A DNA stretch of 27,633 nt from JBAYNW01 sp041678605. Its GTDB lineage: Bacteria > Cyanobacteriota > Vampirovibrionia > Gastranaerophilales > Gastranaerophilaceae. The first letter of the stretch is position 1, and every line of letters begins with the position of its first letter. Made by a program: the position numbers and the translations under genes. The stretch spans positions 1 through 27,633 of the forward strand of contig JBAYNW010000021.1 in assembly GCA_041678605.1 (NCBI GenBank), read 5' to 3'. Positions 6,296 through 14,726 of this stretch are shown piece by piece. The notes below the pieces were generated by a model. The model saw only the letters and a list, made by a program, of their open reading frames with translations. It was not told the DNA's origin and did no database searches.

Positions 6296-6592
6296 TCACT
6301 CATCTTCCAGTGTAGGCCTTAGCAAGATAATCGAATTCAAATTCAGCTGTAAAAAATTATGATATTCCGTTCTGCGGTTTGGGATAAGTCTATGGGTTAT
6401 TTCGCAGTCTTTTATTGCAACAAAACGTTTTAGCCCGTTTAAAATGTCAGACAGAACGCGGTTCTTTTTGCCCGTTCTGGGCATAAATACATATCCTTTG
6501 ATTTCATAGTCCTGCGTTATGACCAAAACTCTTTCTGACCATACTCCGGTAATAAAATCATCGTTTCCATATTCATTTTCTAACTCTGCCAT
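6296..6592 (-). CDS. Small unknown protein, last gene of the pilus operon
   Basis: The 98-residue protein appears beta-rich with one central helix. Its order is RVLVITQDYEIKGYVFMP, then RVLSDILNGLKRFVAIKD, ending NSIILLRPTLEDE. That pattern (a hydrophobic strand, G-x-hydrophobic, a basic R-x-SD-x-LN helix, a final strand) recalls DUF6812-type small proteins, but I cannot verify the family. There is no signal peptide or membrane segment. It starts 27 nt after pilC with AGAGGG five nt upstream, so it is co-transcribed with the pilus genes and is likely a cytosolic accessory factor. That role is inference from context only. Confidence 0.75.
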   Translation of the reverse strand: MAELENEYGNDDFITGVWSERVLVITQDYEIKGYVFMPRTGKKNRVLSDILNGLKRFVAIKDCEITHRLIPNRRTEYHNFLQLNLNSIILLRPTLEDE

Positions 6593-6619
6593 TTTTTCCC
6601 TCTTTCACCACTTACCCCT

Positions 6620-7831
6620 TTAGTTTGCCGTATATGACTGGAACAATGGCATATAAAGAGCCAACGCCAATACCAAAACAATACTTCCGATAACTAATAA
6701 CATAATAGGTTCCACCATTTTGGTCATTGTATCAATAATAACATCCAGTTTTTTATCGATATACATTGTCGCTTGCAGAAGCATATCTCCAAGACGACCT
6801 GATTGTTCTCCTGTCGAAATCATAAACAAAATCATTTTGGGCATGACGTGGGTCGATTTTAAAGCCATTGACAAGTGCTGCCCTTCCTGAACTTTGCTCG
6901 TCGATGTTGATATTTTATCCCGAAGCGTATAATTAGTCAATGTTATGTTAGATAAATACAAGCAGTCCACAATCGGCACACCGGCATCATACGCAACCTG
7001 CATAACCGCAATAAAGTTTGAAAAGTTTGAAAATTGTATCAAATCGGTTAACAAAGGGACTTTTAAAACAAAATTGTCTATCCTTCTTTTGCTCGGTTCC
7101 CAGTGGAGCAGGAAGGTCGTACCAAAAATAACCGTACCAAAAATAATAGGTATTAATATCCAATAGGCTTTAAGAAATTCTCCAAAAGACATAAGTGTTG
7201 CGGTAATCCATGGCAAAGCCTTTCCTTGATTTTCAAACATATCTTTGAACGCCGGAAACACAAATACCAACATTATTGTAACGATAACCATAGCAAGAAG
7301 GATTACAAACGCCGGATACATCAGGGTTCCTATAACCTTGGACCTTATGGCCGATTGCTTTTTTAACAATTCCAGCAGTCTTTCCAGTGTCTTTTCCAAT
7401 TCTCCGGAATCTTCCCCTGCCTTAACAAGGCCGATATAAATTTGACCGAAAATTTCAGGATATTTTGCAATCGTGTCTGCAAAAGTAGACCCTGCCATAA
7501 TTTGCCTTCTGATTTCCTTTGCAAGCAGTCTAATTTTTAATTTAGCGGCATCGTTTTCTATAAAAACCAGCGACTCAATGACAGGAATACCGGATTGAGC
7601 CAGAATTTGAAAAGTTGATGTAAAATCTATTTTATCTTGAAGCCCCAACTTTTGAACTTTTTTTGCTTCAATTTTATTTTCAGTAGCAGCTTGAGCTTCT
7701 TCATATATTTTTGTAGGCAAAAAGCCAAGTTTTCTGATATTTTCGCGTGCGTCTTTAAGGCCGTCTGCCTCAACTTTTCCTTTGACAACGTCCCGATTGT
7801 TTTTTAAAGCTACATAATTATATACCGTCAC
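6620..7831 (-). CDS. pilC: Type IV pilus inner-membrane platform protein PilC/GspF family
   Basis: This 403-residue polytopic protein couples the pilus ATPase to pilin assembly in the inner membrane. Two T2SSF domains are visible, about residues 68-190 and 270-395. The first contains YIGLVKAGEDSGELEKTLERL, the second MISTGEQSGRLGDML. Membrane segments lie near 172-194, 222-243 and 375-397. The start is GTG at 7831, with AAGGA 7 nt upstream. It lies 11 nt after pilB. The length matches the family. PilC and GspF cannot be separated by sequence alone; the neighbours favour a pilus. Confidence 0.93.
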   Translation of the reverse strand: MTVYNYVALKNNRDVVKGKVEADGLKDARENIRKLGFLPTKIYEEAQAATENKIEAKKVQKLGLQDKIDFTSTFQILAQSGIPVIESLVFIENDAAKLKIRLLAKEIRRQIMAGSTFADTIAKYPEIFGQIYIGLVKAGEDSGELEKTLERLLELLKKQSAIRSKVIGTLMYPAFVILLAMVIVTIMLVFVFPAFKDMFENQGKALPWITATLMSFGEFLKAYWILIPIIFGTVIFGTTFLLHWEPSKRRIDNFVLKVPLLTDLIQFSNFSNFIAVMQVAYDAGVPIVDCLYLSNITLTNYTLRDKISTSTSKVQEGQHLSMALKSTHVMPKMILFMISTGEQSGRLGDMLLQATMYIDKKLDVIIDTMTKMVEPIMLLVIGSIVLVLALALYMPLFQSYTAN

Positions 7832-7842
7832 AAGAACTTCCT

Positions 7843-9924
7843 TTATTCACTTGCTATACCCAGAACTCTTACAAATTCATCAATTGTTGTAAAACCCTTT
7901 AAAATATGACCCAAACATGCCTGATTAAGTGTTTTCATCCCGCAGGCTACAGCTGCCTCTTCTATTTCAATATCATGAGCCCCAACTGCAATAAGTTTTT
8001 TGATTTCCTTGCTTATTTGCATAATTTCATAAACGCCGAGCCGCCCCTGATACCCTTTGAAATCACAGTTACTGCAACCCTTTTTCCTATAAATTTTGGT
8101 TTTCATAAATTTTTGGATTTCATTTTCATCAAGCAAAATTTTCTTTGCCTCTTCATAAGAAGGGTAATATTCTTCCTTGCAGTCATCGCAAAGCCTTCTA
8201 ACCAATCTTTGAGCGATTACGCCGGAAAGGGTTGAGGAAACCAAATAATCTTTTGCTCCCATCTCAATTAAACGGGTAACAGTTGCAGACGCTGAATTTG
8301 TATGCACCGTGCTTAACACCAGGTGGCCGGTAAGAGCGGCTGAAATAGCAACTTCCAATGTTTCATAGTCCCTTATTTCACCAACCAGAATAATATCAGG
8401 GTCTTGTCTTAAAATTGATCTCATACAAGAGGCGAAAGTAATTCCCGCTTTTACGTTAACTTGAGATTGGTTAATCCCCTCCAGCTTTATTTCTACAGGG
8501 TCTTCAATGGTTGTTATGTTGACTTCTTCGTTGTTTAGAGTTTTTAAAACGGAATACAAAGTTGTTGTTTTCCCTGAACCTGTAGGCCCTGAAGTTAAAA
8601 TTATACCGTTAGGGCAAGTTATCATTTTAGTTATTTTTTCAATATCTTCCTCTGTCGCACCTATCAGTTTAATGCTTCTGTCAGCTGCATTTAAGCTTAC
8701 CGCAGGAGCTAAAATTCTTATTACAACTTTTTCTTTTCCGCTTACCGGAAGAGTATTTATTCTGAAATCATAAGAACTGCCCTTGTATTTGATTGAAAAA
8801 GTCCCGTCTTGAGGCCGTCTGTGTTCTGCAATATTCATTCTTGACAAGACTTTAAAACGGGTCAAAACGGATTGTTCAACCCTTGACGGTATGTCTATAA
8901 CTTGTTTTAAAAGCCCGTCTTTACGGTATCTTACAACATAATTTTCAAGCCGCGGTTCTATGTGGATGTCACTTACTTTGTTTTCTATTGCGTCGGTAAT
9001 GATTTTATTAACAAATTTTGCAACAGAACCCGTAGAATCCTGCAATTCCCTTTCAACTTGTTCCCAAAGTGTTTCCTCACCGTCAATTTCCAGAACCTCA
9101 TCCTCTATTTGCTGAATGATTTCTTTTGTTTCTTTCTTTGAGTGGCTGTAAACTAAGTTTATGAAATTTTGAAATTCAAAGTGCGTGATGAGCATTGCTC
9201 TCGGGCTTTGCCCCGTAAGATAGACAATATCCTTTAAAACTTTTTTATCATTTGGCTTAACCATCCCTACAACCAGATTTCGTCCATCCGTGGAAATAGG
9301 AATTACTTTGTTAGCCTTGATAAAGTCCTCCGGCAAAATATTTACAACTTTATCCTGAATTTTCAATTGGTCCGCATTAACGGTTTCGTAGCCCTGCTGC
9401 TGCTGCAGGGTTTCTCTTAATTGCTTAAGCGTTATAAAGCCCAGCTTGTGCAGCGTAGAACCCAACGGAGTATCCATTCTTCTGCCCTCGGCAAGAGCCT
9501 GAATTAATTGCTCCTCTGTAATTAAACCTTCTTCAATTAAAATTTCTCCGATTTTTTTCTTGGGCTGTTCAAAATCCTCTGCCGCTTTAGGAGGAGAAGG
9601 GACTATTTTAATATTGTTTTCCTCATCGATTATATCGGTTGTTACCGATTTTTCTTCATCTTTAGAAGGGTGGATTGTGTTGACGTATTCCAAAAGATCT
9701 TCAATTTCGTCCTCTGAAAGCTGGATGAACCTGATATCTGCATAACCGTTTTTCACGAGCGAAGTAATATCTTCCTTGTTTGCAAAAGGATTAATCGCAA
9801 TATAGATAAAATTGTCCTTAATGTTTATTGGAACAAATTTCATTTGTTCCAATAAATCAGTATCAAATTTTAAAATCAAATCTTTGTTGATACTTTCCTT
9901 TAATTTATTTAAAACATTTTTCAT
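7843..9924 (-). CDS. pilB: Type IV pilus extension ATPase PilB/GspE family
   Basis: The 693-residue hexameric ATPase powers pilus extension. N-terminal MshEN-type modules lie at about 20-85 and 122-260, the second with KKIGEILIEEGLITEEQL; in other bacteria such modules bind c-di-GMP. The motor core has Walker A GPTGSGKT (446-453), an Asp-box region TTIEDPVE (471-478), Walker B IILVGEIRD (511-519) and the His box TGHLVLSTVH. A zinc site is formed by C579, C582, C617 and C620. All catalytic residues are intact. Its ATG directly abuts the pilQ stop (TAG ATG), suggesting translational coupling, since no strong Shine-Dalgarno is present. No retraction ATPase pilT is in the window. Confidence 0.95.
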   Translation of the reverse strand: MKNVLNKLKESINKDLILKFDTDLLEQMKFVPINIKDNFIYIAINPFANKEDITSLVKNGYADIRFIQLSEDEIEDLLEYVNTIHPSKDEEKSVTTDIIDEENNIKIVPSPPKAAEDFEQPKKKIGEILIEEGLITEEQLIQALAEGRRMDTPLGSTLHKLGFITLKQLRETLQQQQGYETVNADQLKIQDKVVNILPEDFIKANKVIPISTDGRNLVVGMVKPNDKKVLKDIVYLTGQSPRAMLITHFEFQNFINLVYSHSKKETKEIIQQIEDEVLEIDGEETLWEQVERELQDSTGSVAKFVNKIITDAIENKVSDIHIEPRLENYVVRYRKDGLLKQVIDIPSRVEQSVLTRFKVLSRMNIAEHRRPQDGTFSIKYKGSSYDFRINTLPVSGKEKVVIRILAPAVSLNAADRSIKLIGATEEDIEKITKMITCPNGIILTSGPTGSGKTTTLYSVLKTLNNEEVNITTIEDPVEIKLEGINQSQVNVKAGITFASCMRSILRQDPDIILVGEIRDYETLEVAISAALTGHLVLSTVHTNSASATVTRLIEMGAKDYLVSSTLSGVIAQRLVRRLCDDCKEEYYPSYEEAKKILLDENEIQKFMKTKIYRKKGCSNCDFKGYQGRLGVYEIMQISKEIKKLIAVGAHDIEIEEAAVACGMKTLNQACLGHILKGFTTIDEFVRVLGIASE

Positions 9925-11904
9925 CTATAAAGTCGCACCCGAATTATTAACTAAATCCTCTGAGTCCTTAATGATTTTAGGAGTAATCATTATGACAAGT
10001 TCTTGCTTTTCTTTTGTTGAAGAAGTATTTCTAAAGAACATTCCAACCCCCGGCAAATCTCCCAGAACAGGGAATTTGGAGGTAGTTTTTTGCTCATCCT
10101 CTCTTATCATCCCTCCGATAACAAGGGTTTCGCCATCTTTTATCCTAACATTTTTCAAGTCTAAGTTTCTTCTTTGAAGTAAAGTTGCTGTCAAATCTTG
10201 AGTGGCACCTTCATCACTCGATGTATAAATCTTTTCTTTTATGGTCGAATATTCCGGCTTGATGTTTAGGGTTACATAGCCATCCTGACTTATGAAAGGT
10301 ATCATTGATACTTTTATACCTTCATCACTGCCTATTTCGTAAGTTCTTTGGATAGCTCCCGCTAAAGCTCCGGCTCCGGAAAGAACCTCAGACTTTACCG
10401 TTTTTACATAATCTGATGACAAGTCTATTGTGGACGTTTCTCCATTTGTAATCATAATTCTCGGATTTGCCAGAACCCGTCCCTTTTTATTTTCGATTAA
10501 GTAATTTATAGAGTAAGTAACGGTCGGAGAACCGGTGTATTTGGAAAGAGTATATAAAATCTTTGTAGGGTCATCTCCTTTAGTGTCATAAACAGGATAA
10601 CTGTCTCCCTTCATGAACATAGGGTAGGCAGAGTTATTTGTGGTCGTGCCGTTAAAACCGCCAGAGAAAAAGCTGCTGTAGACCTGCCAATTATTGCTAA
10701 ATTCCCTTGACCCTGTTTCGTTAAGTTCTATTATAGAAATTTCTAAGTATGCTTGAGGCTGTTTTTTATCATTTTTTAAGATAAATTCTTTAACCATTTC
10801 CATTTGCTGAGGAGAACCGCCAACAACGCTTATGGTACCTCTTTGAGGGAAATAGGCAATTGAAAGACTGTTTGTTCCCATAGAAGAAAGTGCCCCCGCG
10901 TTGATAGAGTTGTTATATTGACAGGCAATAATACCTGAACCTAAAGTTAAGGCGGTCATTGAACTTCCACTACTACTGCTGCTTCCGCTGCTGCCCGATG
11001 AAGCCGCTCCTCCCGTAGGTCTTCCGCTGATGCCGGAATTGCCGGCCGGATTGGTGCTTGGAGTACTGGATGGGGTACTGCTCGGAGTGCTGGTGGTGTT
11101 TGAAGTGCTGTTGCTTGGGGTACTGTTTGGAGTTCCGCCGGGGCTGTTTGTACCGTTTTGAACCTGTATGTTCTTAAATAAAACATTACATAACAAATCG
11201 GACATTTCTTTCGGAGTGGTGTGGTTTACTGTGAAAGTTTCCTCCTGCGGTTTTACATCAAATTGGGCAACAACTTTTTTTGCCATGACATAATCGTTTT
11301 TTGTCCCAAAAATCAGGATTTCGTTTGTACTCGGGTTTGTAATAGCTATTTGAGCGTTAGAAAGCCCGGGTTTATTTATTGAAAAAATGTTTTTGTTCAA
11401 GAATCCGGCCAATACGGATGCGTTTGCATATTTTACAGGAATTGTCATCATTTCCTGTTTTGCAAGGTTTAGCGTTTGGGCGGCTTGAGCCGAAGTTACA
11501 ATCATTGTATTGTTGTCAATATAATAAGTTAAATTTGTAACCTGCATAACCATCTTGAAAGCGTCATTTAATGGAACATTGACAAGGTCAAGAGTAACTT
11601 TTCCGCCTACTGAGTCGTGGAAAATAATATTCAGACCCGCTTTGTCTGCAAACATCCTTAAAACCTGCTTTACATCTGAATCTCTCAAACTTAAGCTGAT
11701 TTTCGGGTTTCCCCTTGTAAGAGATATGTCACCTTCCAATTTAAGGGAAGACGGCTTATCACTGCTTCTTAGGGCAGGTTTGTTTATTTCTGCGTTTATC
11801 GCCGGCAAAACAGAAACACAAAAACCGATAGGTGCGGTATAGACGAGCAAGTAAGCCGCTATAAAGGCACTTGATAAAACTTTTTTCATACTTTTTACTA
11901 TCAT
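9925..11904 (-). CDS. pilQ: Type IV pilus secretin PilQ/GspD family
   Basis: This is the outer-membrane channel through which the pilus passes. The 659-residue protein has a signal peptide at residues 1-~29. An STN/N0-like domain follows at about 68-138 (SLSLRDSDVKQVLRMFADKAGLN), then N domains to about 245 and again about 318-375. The secretin barrel domain covers about 385-645, with VLANPRIMITNGET and the closing GETLVIGGMI and LVIMITPKII. Residues ~251-317 are a low-complexity Ser/Thr/Gly/Pro/Asn linker splitting the last N domain. The start at 11904 has GGGAG 6 nt upstream. It follows the PilP/GspC-like gene by 13 nt. Confidence 0.94.
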   Translation of the reverse strand: MIVKSMKKVLSSAFIAAYLLVYTAPIGFCVSVLPAINAEINKPALRSSDKPSSLKLEGDISLTRGNPKISLSLRDSDVKQVLRMFADKAGLNIIFHDSVGGKVTLDLVNVPLNDAFKMVMQVTNLTYYIDNNTMIVTSAQAAQTLNLAKQEMMTIPVKYANASVLAGFLNKNIFSINKPGLSNAQIAITNPSTNEILIFGTKNDYVMAKKVVAQFDVKPQEETFTVNHTTPKEMSDLLCNVLFKNIQVQNGTNSPGGTPNSTPSNSTSNTTSTPSSTPSSTPSTNPAGNSGISGRPTGGAASSGSSGSSSSSGSSMTALTLGSGIIACQYNNSINAGALSSMGTNSLSIAYFPQRGTISVVGGSPQQMEMVKEFILKNDKKQPQAYLEISIIELNETGSREFSNNWQVYSSFFSGGFNGTTTNNSAYPMFMKGDSYPVYDTKGDDPTKILYTLSKYTGSPTVTYSINYLIENKKGRVLANPRIMITNGETSTIDLSSDYVKTVKSEVLSGAGALAGAIQRTYEIGSDEGIKVSMIPFISQDGYVTLNIKPEYSTIKEKIYTSSDEGATQDLTATLLQRRNLDLKNVRIKDGETLVIGGMIREDEQKTTSKFPVLGDLPGVGMFFRNTSSTKEKQELVIMITPKIIKDSEDLVNNSGATL

Positions 11905-11917
11905 TTATTACTCCCGG

Positions 11918-12784
11918 TTAATAACCTTTTTTCTTAACACTTATCGAAACATAATTCCCGCCAAACTTTTTATTTAGGTTTGAAATGGTATTATAGTTCA
12001 AATTTGTTTGTGACAAAAGTTCTCCAACTCCTGCTCTGTAAACATTTTTCCCCAATTGTACAAGGACTTGGGTCTTGTCTATTGATAGAATTTTATAATG
12101 ATTTATTATATCACCCCTTTTAACCAAATAGTCTGTTCCTTCTATGTTTATTATTGCAGAAGGACTGTATTTGTCGTATAAAATTCCAGATATGATTGTT
12201 GTCATAATTTTGCTTGCTTCGGACCCTGTTTTAAGTGTTTCCGGAGGTGCCGTCAGGTAGGACAGCGAAGAAGAAGGGGCTACATTTTCGTAAGCAGGCA
12301 AAAACGGATTTGAACGGCCGGAATTTCCTACTGAAATCAGGACCATTTTTTGGTTTTTAGTTAAATTAGACTTTTTAGGAATAATTTCGACACCTTCTTC
12401 CGATGGCTGAGAGCTTTTTGCATTTTGGTTAGGGGGTTTTTGCAGGCCAATGGTTTTAGAATATATATTATTGGCATCTTCAGCAATATCCTGTCCTTGT
12501 ACCGGTTCTGACCCTGAATTTTGGTTTGCCAGACTTTCAAGGTTTTTTTGCTGCTGCTTAGCCATTGCATCGGCCGTTTGTTGTGTTCCTGCTTGTTGCA
12601 CCGGCTTTGGAATTTGTTCCATAAAATACTTGATTACCATATAGGAAGTATTTGCAATAAAAATTGCAATGATAACTATGGCGAGAATAGCCTGATTACG
12701 GTCTTTTGCAAAGACTAATTTTTGTTTAGGCTTTTGTCCCCTATTATTTTTATCTTTTGAGCCGTTTTTAGATCCGCTAACCAT
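11918..12784 (-). CDS. PilP/GspC-like pilus assembly protein
   Basis: The 288-residue protein is anchored by one N-terminal membrane helix (about 31-52) after a basic cytosolic tail. A Gln/Asn/Ser-rich periplasmic linker (~60-150) leads to a C-terminal beta domain (~190-285). In that domain, ISGILYDKYSPSAIINIEG and VKRGDIINHYKILSI follow the homology-region pattern of GspC and PilP, which join the inner-membrane assembly to the secretin. It starts the operon with AGGA 6 nt upstream, immediately before the secretin, which fits that job. The assignment is by pattern and context, not strong identity. Confidence 0.7.
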   Translation of the reverse strand: MVSGSKNGSKDKNNRGQKPKQKLVFAKDRNQAILAIVIIAIFIANTSYMVIKYFMEQIPKPVQQAGTQQTADAMAKQQQKNLESLANQNSGSEPVQGQDIAEDANNIYSKTIGLQKPPNQNAKSSQPSEEGVEIIPKKSNLTKNQKMVLISVGNSGRSNPFLPAYENVAPSSSLSYLTAPPETLKTGSEASKIMTTIISGILYDKYSPSAIINIEGTDYLVKRGDIINHYKILSIDKTQVLVQLGKNVYRAGVGELLSQTNLNYNTISNLNKKFGGNYVSISVKKKGY

Positions 12785-12840
12785 TCCAAATCCTAACTTA
12801 ATGTAATTTCCGCCCGTTATAATTGTATAATCGCTCTATT

Positions 12841-12858
12841 AATAAGGTATCCCTTATT
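12841..12858. promoter_or_regulatory. Perfect 7-bp inverted repeat between divergent genes
   Basis: AATAAGG and CCTTATT are separated by TATC, about 57 nt upstream of the pilus operon start and 143 nt upstream of the U32 gene. A weak minus-strand promoter (TTATTA, 18 nt, TATAAC) would overlap it. It is a candidate operator for the pilus operon; no regulator is identified. Confidence 0.4.
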
Positions 12859-12988
12859 CGGTGTATTTTATTCAAGTCATATCCCCGAATACAAAGTCCG
12901 CTCTTTTAACATTCTAACATTTTTTTAAAAATTTGGCAAAAGATATTACTTTTGTTAACAAAACGTTTATTTTTGATTATAAAAATTG

Positions 12989-12994
12989 TACAAT
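12989..12994 (+). promoter_or_regulatory. Possible -10 box of a leaderless U32 transcript
   Basis: TACAAT ends 7 nt before the ATG at 13002, and no Shine-Dalgarno precedes that ATG. A transcript starting at or next to the ATG would explain both. The -35 region (TTTATT at 12966-12971) is poor. Confidence 0.3.
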
Positions 12995-13001
12995 ATTTTG
13001 C

Positions 13002-14642
13002 ATGAAGGATATATCGATAATTGCACCTGTAAAAAAACCCGAAGACATTGAACTTTTTGTTCCATGCACTAAATGCCGTGATTTCTACGTTTATTACGAT
13101 AAATTTTTGAATAATAATTTTGAATATATAAACGAATTTATAGAAATTGCACACAAAAATAACTCCAGTATTTATGTAAACTTTAAGCATGATATTTCTG
13201 AAGAAGACTTAACAGAAATTAAAAAAATGATTAAATTTTTAAAAACCACAAAAATTGATGGGATTTTTATAAACAACTTCGCAATTCTTGAGGCAATAAA
13301 AGTATTCTCACTCCCATTCAAAATAATAATCGATTCCTATTTTGATATCCATAACCTCTCCGGAATTGACTTTGTAAACACTTTCCACAAGGTTGATGAG
13401 GTTATTATAACGGAAGAAATTTACCTGAAAAATATAGCAAAAATAAAAAAATATACAAACCTTCCGCTCGCAATTGATTCTGACAATCTTCCCTGGTGTG
13501 CGGAAGATATAAAAAAGCTAAAAGCTATTGATAATGTTGTCATCAAGGGAAAATTCAACTCTTCCGAAGAGATTCTTGAAGGGATTGAACTCGTGGAAAA
13601 AATTTTAGAAACGCCCAAAATGTTTAAAAATCAAAAACTTCCCTTTAAGCACTTGAGAAAAAGCACTTACAAAACAAACCATTTTTCCGGAGAAATGCTG
13701 AGTGCTGAGGGAAAAGATTTCAAATTCAACAGAAATGTCCAAAATTTTGACTGGGAAATTAAAAAAACGAGATTCAAAAAAAGTGCAGAGTACAAAAAGG
13801 AAGAAGATTTCAAAATAAACTTGAGACTTTCAAGCTTGGGGCAGTTGGAACAGGTCAAAAAATTTATTCAAAAATTGGGATTTAATCCCGTAGATTCGAT
13901 AGAATACGGTGAAATCGTTTCTACGGCAGATTTGTCGAAGAAAAGTTTTAACGAAGTTCTTGAATACGTAAAGAAATTTTGCTATGACCAAAAAATCAAA
14001 CTTCAGCTCTCAACCCCCAGAATTCTTATAGAAAGAGATTTTGACAGAGTTTATGAATATGTGAAGGGCCTTTGTTTGAAAGAACCCATGCCAAGTTCAA
14101 TAATCATCAATAATATAGGTTATTTTTGGGCGGTGATAAATGACCCTGACCTCAGCAAAATGCCTATTGAGATAGGGCAGGGAATAAACCTCTTAAACAG
14201 CATGTCAATTAATTGCCTGAATAACCTTCATCCTATCGCCGCAATTGATTTTACCGAGTTTAGCGATATGGAAGAAACAATTAAAAAAATAAAAAGTGTT
14301 ATCAAAAACAAAAAATACACAATCGCAGGGAATATAAGAGTTCCGAGTCTGGGGTTATGCCCCTTAAATAATGACTCTGCAATTATTTCAAGATTATCCT
14401 GCAAAGCACCATGCCATAAGGGCGAATATGCCTTGAAAGACCCGTCATTAAACAAAATTTTCCCGTTTACGGTCGACGGATTTTGCAGAATGCACATGTT
14501 TGAAGACAAAATTCTCGAAAGATTTGATGAAATAGATAAATTAACAGAAATGGGCATAAACGAATTTGTTTTTGACTTCTCGGCACTTCCTCCCAAATTT
14601 GTTCCGATATTATTGACAAATTTCTTTAATGGCCGCAAGTAA
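13002..14642 (+). CDS. Peptidase U32 family-like protein with four-Cys cluster
   Basis: The 546-residue protein resembles U32 (YhbU/TrhP/RlhA) proteins. These are now known mainly as RNA-hydroxylation or ubiquinone-pathway enzymes with an Fe-S cluster, rather than proven peptidases. The region EIGQGINLLNSMSINCLNNL (~390-409) resembles the family's barrel. C453, C467, C471 and C495, the last in FPFTVDGFCRMH, make a four-Cys set near the C terminus. The N-terminal third looks like a degenerate duplicate barrel with its own PCTKC at 21-25. The start is ATG 13002, aligned with the usual beginning of the fold; the frame stays open upstream to a TTG at 12933. Its substrate is unknown. Confidence 0.65.
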   Translation: MKDISIIAPVKKPEDIELFVPCTKCRDFYVYYDKFLNNNFEYINEFIEIAHKNNSSIYVNFKHDISEEDLTEIKKMIKFLKTTKIDGIFINNFAILEAIKVFSLPFKIIIDSYFDIHNLSGIDFVNTFHKVDEVIITEEIYLKNIAKIKKYTNLPLAIDSDNLPWCAEDIKKLKAIDNVVIKGKFNSSEEILEGIELVEKILETPKMFKNQKLPFKHLRKSTYKTNHFSGEMLSAEGKDFKFNRNVQNFDWEIKKTRFKKSAEYKKEEDFKINLRLSSLGQLEQVKKFIQKLGFNPVDSIEYGEIVSTADLSKKSFNEVLEYVKKFCYDQKIKLQLSTPRILIERDFDRVYEYVKGLCLKEPMPSSIIINNIGYFWAVINDPDLSKMPIEIGQGINLLNSMSINCLNNLHPIAAIDFTEFSDMEETIKKIKSVIKNKKYTIAGNIRVPSLGLCPLNNDSAIISRLSCKAPCHKGEYALKDPSLNKIFPFTVDGFCRMHMFEDKILERFDEIDKLTEMGINEFVFDFSALPPKFVPILLTNFFNGRK

Positions 14643-14685
14643 CAAAAAGATTAGAGAGTTTGACAATAACTTTTTGCTTTTCTTG

Positions 14686-14694
14686 TGGTAGAAT
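14686..14694 (+). promoter_or_regulatory. Extended -10 promoter of the exported-protein gene
   Basis: TGGTAGAAT is a TGn-extended -10. A consensus TTGACA at 14660-14665 is present but 23 nt away, too far for a normal sigma-70 promoter. rpsP shows the same CTTGTGGT before its -10. Confidence 0.4.
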
Positions 14695-14722
14695 AAGTGA
14701 AAAGTGAAAGGTGAAAGGTGAA
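14695..14722 (+). repeat. Four tandem 7-bp units carrying the ribosome binding site
   Basis: AAGTGAA, AAGTGAA, AGGTGAA, AGGTGAA run directly into AAAACATG. The last AAAGGTG is the only Shine-Dalgarno-like sequence for the gene at 14727. Confidence 0.75.
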
Positions 14723-14726
14723 AAAC

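Noticed and set aside
14660..14694. TTGACA plus TAGAAT as a standard promoter
   Set aside because: The spacer is 23 nt, too long; only the extended -10 is kept as a candidate.
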